DNA of 8,332 bases. It comes from an uncultured Gemella sp. (GTDB lineage: Bacteria; Bacillota; Bacilli; Staphylococcales; Gemellaceae). Positions within the stretch are counted from its first letter, which is position 1, and the number at the start of each line of letters is the position of its first letter. A program made the translations under genes and the position numbers. The stretch covers positions 1 to 8,332 of the forward strand of contig CAMBPW010000039.1 in assembly GCA_945869755.1 (NCBI GenBank), given 5' to 3'. The notes under the pieces are model-generated. The model did no database searches. It was not told the origin of the DNA and saw only the letters and a list, made by a program, of their open reading frames with translations. Shown here piece after piece: positions 5,780-8,332 of the stretch.

Positions 5780-6704
5780 CTACCAAAAAAGTATGTTAGA
5801 AGTTAAAAATAATATAAATAAAATTATTGAAAACGACAATGAAGATATTAATAGTATAATTCAAAATTATTTTTCTATAACTGGAAAAGGAGTTAGACCA
5901 CTATTAACACTAATATGTTCTAATCTTGGAAAGTATAACAAAGATGTTCTTTCCATTGCTAGTATTGTTGAAATTATTCACACTACTACTTTAATTCATG
6001 ATGATATTATTGATAAAGCATTAGAAAGACGTGGAAATATTACACTAAATAATATATATGGAAATAAAAAAGCACTCTTTATAGGAGATTTTCTATTTGC
6101 AAGAGTGCTAAAAGAAATGTCTAAATTAGAAAATTATGAACTTCATAAATATTTAACTAAGACATTAAAAGAAATTTGTATCGGTGAAATAATCCAAAAT
6201 AACAATTTGTTTAATACTAATGTTAGAATTATTGATTACTTAAAAAAAATAAAAAGAAAAACTGCTATGTTAATTTCTTTTTCTTGCGTTGCTGGCGCAA
6301 TATGTAGTAACGCAAAAATGTCAGATATCATAGCTTGTTATAAATTTGGTCATTTTCTAGGAATGAGCTATCAAATAATGGATGACTATTTAGATTTTGC
6401 TGTTGATAAAGAAACATTCGGAAAAGATGTAGGCCAAGATTTATTAAATGGAAATTTCACTTTCCCTATTATTTTAAAGTTTTTAAAAGATAAAAATAGA
6501 TTTAACGACTTTAAAAACATGACTATTGAAGAAAAAAATAAATTAATATTTGAAATTAAAAATGACAATGAAATACTTGATGCTACAAAAAAATTAAGTA
6601 ATAAATATTTAGAAAAAGCAAAAGTAGCAATAGAACGCATCGATGAAAAAACAAAAAATGATTTGCTATTTATTTTAAATAAAATGGCAAATAGAAATTT
6701 TTAA
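5769..6704 (+). CDS. hepT: Heptaprenyl diphosphate synthase component II (trans-polyprenyl diphosphate synthase)
   Basis: This catalytic subunit adds isopentenyl diphosphate units to an allylic diphosphate to make a long all-trans prenyl chain. At 311 residues it is close to the family norm (~320). It contains GKGVRP (39-44), the first aspartate-rich motif HDDIID with ERRG (Asp78, Asp79, Asp82, Arg88, Arg89), Gly-Asp-Phe at 106-108, Lys164 and Thr165 in KRKTA, and the second aspartate-rich motif QIMDDYLDF (Asp205, Asp206, Asp209) followed by GKDVGQDL. Small residues (Thr73, Thr74) before the first motif fit a long-chain enzyme. It overlaps hepS by 11 bases. Chain length is inferred from the HepS partner; a hexaprenyl or octaprenyl product is possible. 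The methyltransferase gene menG that lies between the two subunits in Bacillus is absent here. Confidence 0.93.
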   Translation: MLNNYQKSMLEVKNNINKIIENDNEDINSIIQNYFSITGKGVRPLLTLICSNLGKYNKDVLSIASIVEIIHTTTLIHDDIIDKALERRGNITLNNIYGNKKALFIGDFLFARVLKEMSKLENYELHKYLTKTLKEICIGEIIQNNNLFNTNVRIIDYLKKIKRKTAMLISFSCVAGAICSNAKMSDIIACYKFGHFLGMSYQIMDDYLDFAVDKETFGKDVGQDLLNGNFTFPIILKFLKDKNRFNDFKNMTIEEKNKLIFEIKNDNEILDATKKLSNKYLEKAKVAIERIDEKTKNDLLFILNKMANRNF

Positions 6705-6714
6705 GGAGAACAAA

Positions 6715-7974
6715 ATGGATATTAATGAGTTATTAAAAGAATATGAAAAATTAGAAATAAAAAATTTAGATAGAGAACAGCTAGAATCATTTAGAGATAT
6801 ATTTTTTACTAATGGCTTAATAGAAAAATCTTTAGAAATATCAGAATTTATTTATAACAATAATAAAAATGATGAAGATGCAATAGTATATTATGTAAAT
6901 AACTTAATTCATCTTGGTCGTGATGATGACGCACTTATAATACTATTCAATTCAAGAAAAACTCCAAAAACATTATTTTTAGAAGGTATTATTTATAAGC
7001 AAGATATGTTACTAGATGTAGCAAAAGAAAAATTTTTACAAGCAGAAAAATTAGTAGAAAATGATGATGATTTAAAAAATGCAATTAGTATTGAGCTTTC
7101 TGAAATTTATTCAGAAATAGGTAACAACAACGAAGCATTAGATATAAACTATAAAATTTTTAACGAAAATAAAAATGTACAAACTTTCAAAAATGTTTTA
7201 AAAAATTTAGTAGAAATGGCAAAATTTGAAGAAGCTGTACAATTTTATAAACATTATGGAAAAGATTATCACGATGCAGAAATTACATTCTCAGTAGCAT
7301 TTGCATATAATCAATTGCATGAACTCTATAAATCAAAAGACTTATTATTAAAAACAATAGCTTATAACAATGAATTTTCAGAAGCCTATTTACATTTAGG
7401 ATTTATGAGCCAAGGCGAAAAAGCTATTCATTATTTTGAAAAATATCTTGAATTGCATGGTTCTTCTACAAACGTTTATTTACAACTTACAGCATTATAT
7501 AAACAAACTGAGCAATATGACAAAATTCGTAAAATGGTTAAAAATGTTTTAGAAACTATGGGTATTGATATTGATACTTTATATATTTCAATAAATGCTT
7601 TAAGACAATTATACGAAACAGAAAAAATTTATAATATATATACACAACACTCAATTATTAAAGAAGATTCAAGTTTGCTTGCATTGGCTTTACTTTCTCT
7701 TTCAGAAGAAGAAGATTTTATTGATTTTGTTGAAAATGAAGTAAAAGAAAATCACGAATTACTAAAAGATGAGCTATATTATTATGAAATATTAAATAAC
7801 ATTTATGAAGTTACGAACGATAAAACAATAAAAAATTACATTTCAGAAATAGAAGTTCATAAAAATATTCGTCCATTGTATTATGAAGATTTAGCTATTA
7901 ACAATTATTGTTCTTGTGGCAAAAATTGTAGAGATGAAAATTGTAATAACGACGAAAGTTGCTGTTGTGAATAA
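6715..7974 (+). CDS. TPR-repeat protein with cysteine-rich C-terminal tail (YpiA-like)
   Basis: A 419-residue, acidic, fully helical protein with no signal or membrane segment. Degenerate tetratricopeptide repeats run from about 20 to 290; clear examples are about 102-170 (DVAKEKFLQAEKLVEN, AISIELSEIYSEIGNNNEALD) and 223-283 (EAYLHLGFMSQGEKAIHYF, VYLQLTALYKQTEQYDKIRK). Such repeats bind partner proteins. Its size and composition resemble Bacillus YpiA, a TPR protein in the same broad hepS-to-qcr chromosomal stretch, but I cannot confirm orthology. The last 21 residues carry CSCGKNC (399-405), Cys410 and CCC (416-418): seven cysteines, and none elsewhere. This may be a metal-binding or redox tail. 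It starts 10 bases after hepT with AAGGAG 6 bases from the ATG, so it is the third operon gene. Its biochemical role is unknown. Confidence 0.85.
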   Translation: MDINELLKEYEKLEIKNLDREQLESFRDIFFTNGLIEKSLEISEFIYNNNKNDEDAIVYYVNNLIHLGRDDDALIILFNSRKTPKTLFLEGIIYKQDMLLDVAKEKFLQAEKLVENDDDLKNAISIELSEIYSEIGNNNEALDINYKIFNENKNVQTFKNVLKNLVEMAKFEEAVQFYKHYGKDYHDAEITFSVAFAYNQLHELYKSKDLLLKTIAYNNEFSEAYLHLGFMSQGEKAIHYFEKYLELHGSSTNVYLQLTALYKQTEQYDKIRKMVKNVLETMGIDIDTLYISINALRQLYETEKIYNIYTQHSIIKEDSSLLALALLSLSEEEDFIDFVENEVKENHELLKDELYYYEILNNIYEVTNDKTIKNYISEIEVHKNIRPLYYEDLAINNYCSCGKNCRDENCNNDESCCCE

Positions 7975-8054
7975 TATTAAAATAAAGTTTTGTATCTAAA
8001 TAAAAAGTTAAAAAACGTTAATTATAAATATAACTACATATTCTTAATGGTTTA

Positions 8055-8082
8055 TTGACTTCAAAATTTAATTTTGTAAAAT
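8055..8082 (+). promoter_or_regulatory. Orphan promoter-like sequence in the convergent gap
   Basis: TTGACT (8055-8060), a 16-base spacer and TAAAAT (8077-8082) form a fair SigA promoter pointing at the hairpin at 8103-8169. No start codon with a ribosome site follows. The spacer contains the inverted repeat CAAAAT-3-ATTTTG (8062-8076), a possible operator or weak hairpin. Apart from this, 7975-8102 holds nothing recognisable. Confidence 0.35.
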
Positions 8083-8102
8083 CTTTTTTAAAATATAATA
8101 AA

Positions 8103-8169
8103 TTTACGGGCTACTCAATAAATAAATTTCTTTGAAATCACGATTTTAGAGTAGCCCTAAACATTTTTT
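8103..8169. terminator. Long hairpin between convergent genes, probable bidirectional terminator
   Basis: GGGCTACTC (8108-8116) pairs perfectly with GAGTAGCCC (8149-8157). With C8107 bulged, TTTA/TAAA adds four pairs outside the stem. An inner hairpin ATTTC-TTT-GAAAT (8126-8138) sits in the 32-base loop. On the plus strand a run of six T (8164-8169) follows the stem; on the minus strand the downstream side is only U-rich. It ends one base before the pyrE stop codon and would stop the hep-TPR operon and perhaps pyrE transcription. The arrangement could also be a small palindromic repeat element. Confidence 0.65.
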
Positions 8170-8170
8170 A

Positions 8171-8332
8171 TTATAAATTATCTCGCCAAACTACTAATTC
8201 TTTTATATCTTCTTCTTGTATGTATCCTTGTTCACTAGCTTCTTCTATTAACAAGTCATAATTAGTTAATGTATATAAAGGAACGTTAGCTTCTTCAAAG
8301 GCTACTTTTGATTTGTTAATTAAGTAACTAAA
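8171..8332 (-). CDS. pyrE: Orotate phosphoribosyltransferase, C-terminal end (cut by window edge)
   Basis: PyrE makes orotidine 5'-phosphate from orotate and PRPP, the fifth step of pyrimidine synthesis. Only the last 53 codons are visible. They read FSYLINKSKVAFEEANVPLY... and end in EEDIKELVVWRDNL. From memory of the family this matches the C-terminus of the staphylococcal enzyme residue for residue at many positions (F-x-Y, LP-F/L-Y-TL-x-x-Y, LIE-x-A, EDI-x-x-LV-x-WRDNL). The PRPP-binding motif lies outside the window. In pyrimidine operons pyrE is usually last, and the absence of any further minus-strand gene before the hairpin agrees with that. It is convergent with the TPR operon. Confidence 0.85.
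   Translation of the reverse strand, partial: FSYLINKSKVAFEEANVPLYTLTNYDLLIEEASEQGYIQEEDIKELVVWRDNL

Noticed and set aside
6386..6640. 84-codon minus-strand frame
   Set aside because: Antisense to hepT, covering its second aspartate-rich motif; a shadow frame.

Overview
The window is very AT-rich chromosomal DNA from a low-G+C Gram-positive bacterium (Bacillota). The evidence is the strong AAGGAG-type ribosome binding sites, some GTG and TTG starts, a one-piece tmRNA without an encoded CCA end, the Bacillales-type two-subunit prenyl diphosphate synthase (HepS/HepT), and a PyrE C-terminus that closely resembles the staphylococcal one. A Gemella-like organism fits best, but this is a judgement from recognised protein features, not from a database search. 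I see no insertion sequence, phage gene, CRISPR array or tRNA.

The left two thirds (1-5114) reads on the minus strand. From right to left it holds: an ATP-grasp ligase translationally coupled to an alpha/beta-hydrolase esterase; the tmRNA gene ssrA with its own promoter and a clean intrinsic terminator; an EamA/DMT-family membrane transporter; serine hydroxymethyltransferase (glyA) with its own promoter and terminator; and the N-terminal 140 codons of a metallo-beta-lactamase-fold hydrolase that runs off the left edge.

A 164-base divergent intergenic region (5115-5278) separates this block from a plus-strand operon (5279-7974). That operon encodes a shortened HepS (component I), HepT (component II, overlapping hepS) and a 419-residue TPR-repeat protein whose only seven cysteines all lie in its last 21 residues. 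A 196-base convergent gap follows, with a plus-strand promoter-like sequence and a strong hairpin. Beyond it is the C-terminal end of pyrE on the minus strand, cut by the right edge.

Most of the window is housekeeping: one-carbon metabolism, ribosome rescue, isoprenoid chains and pyrimidine synthesis. The parts least explained by known biology are (1) the coupled ATP-grasp/esterase pair, which looks like a two-enzyme pathway of unknown product; (2) the cysteine-rich tail on the TPR protein and its link to the prenyl synthase; (3) the compact hepS-hepT arrangement lacking the menG gene that sits between them in Bacillus; and (4) a possible small RNA in front of pyrE's 3' end.
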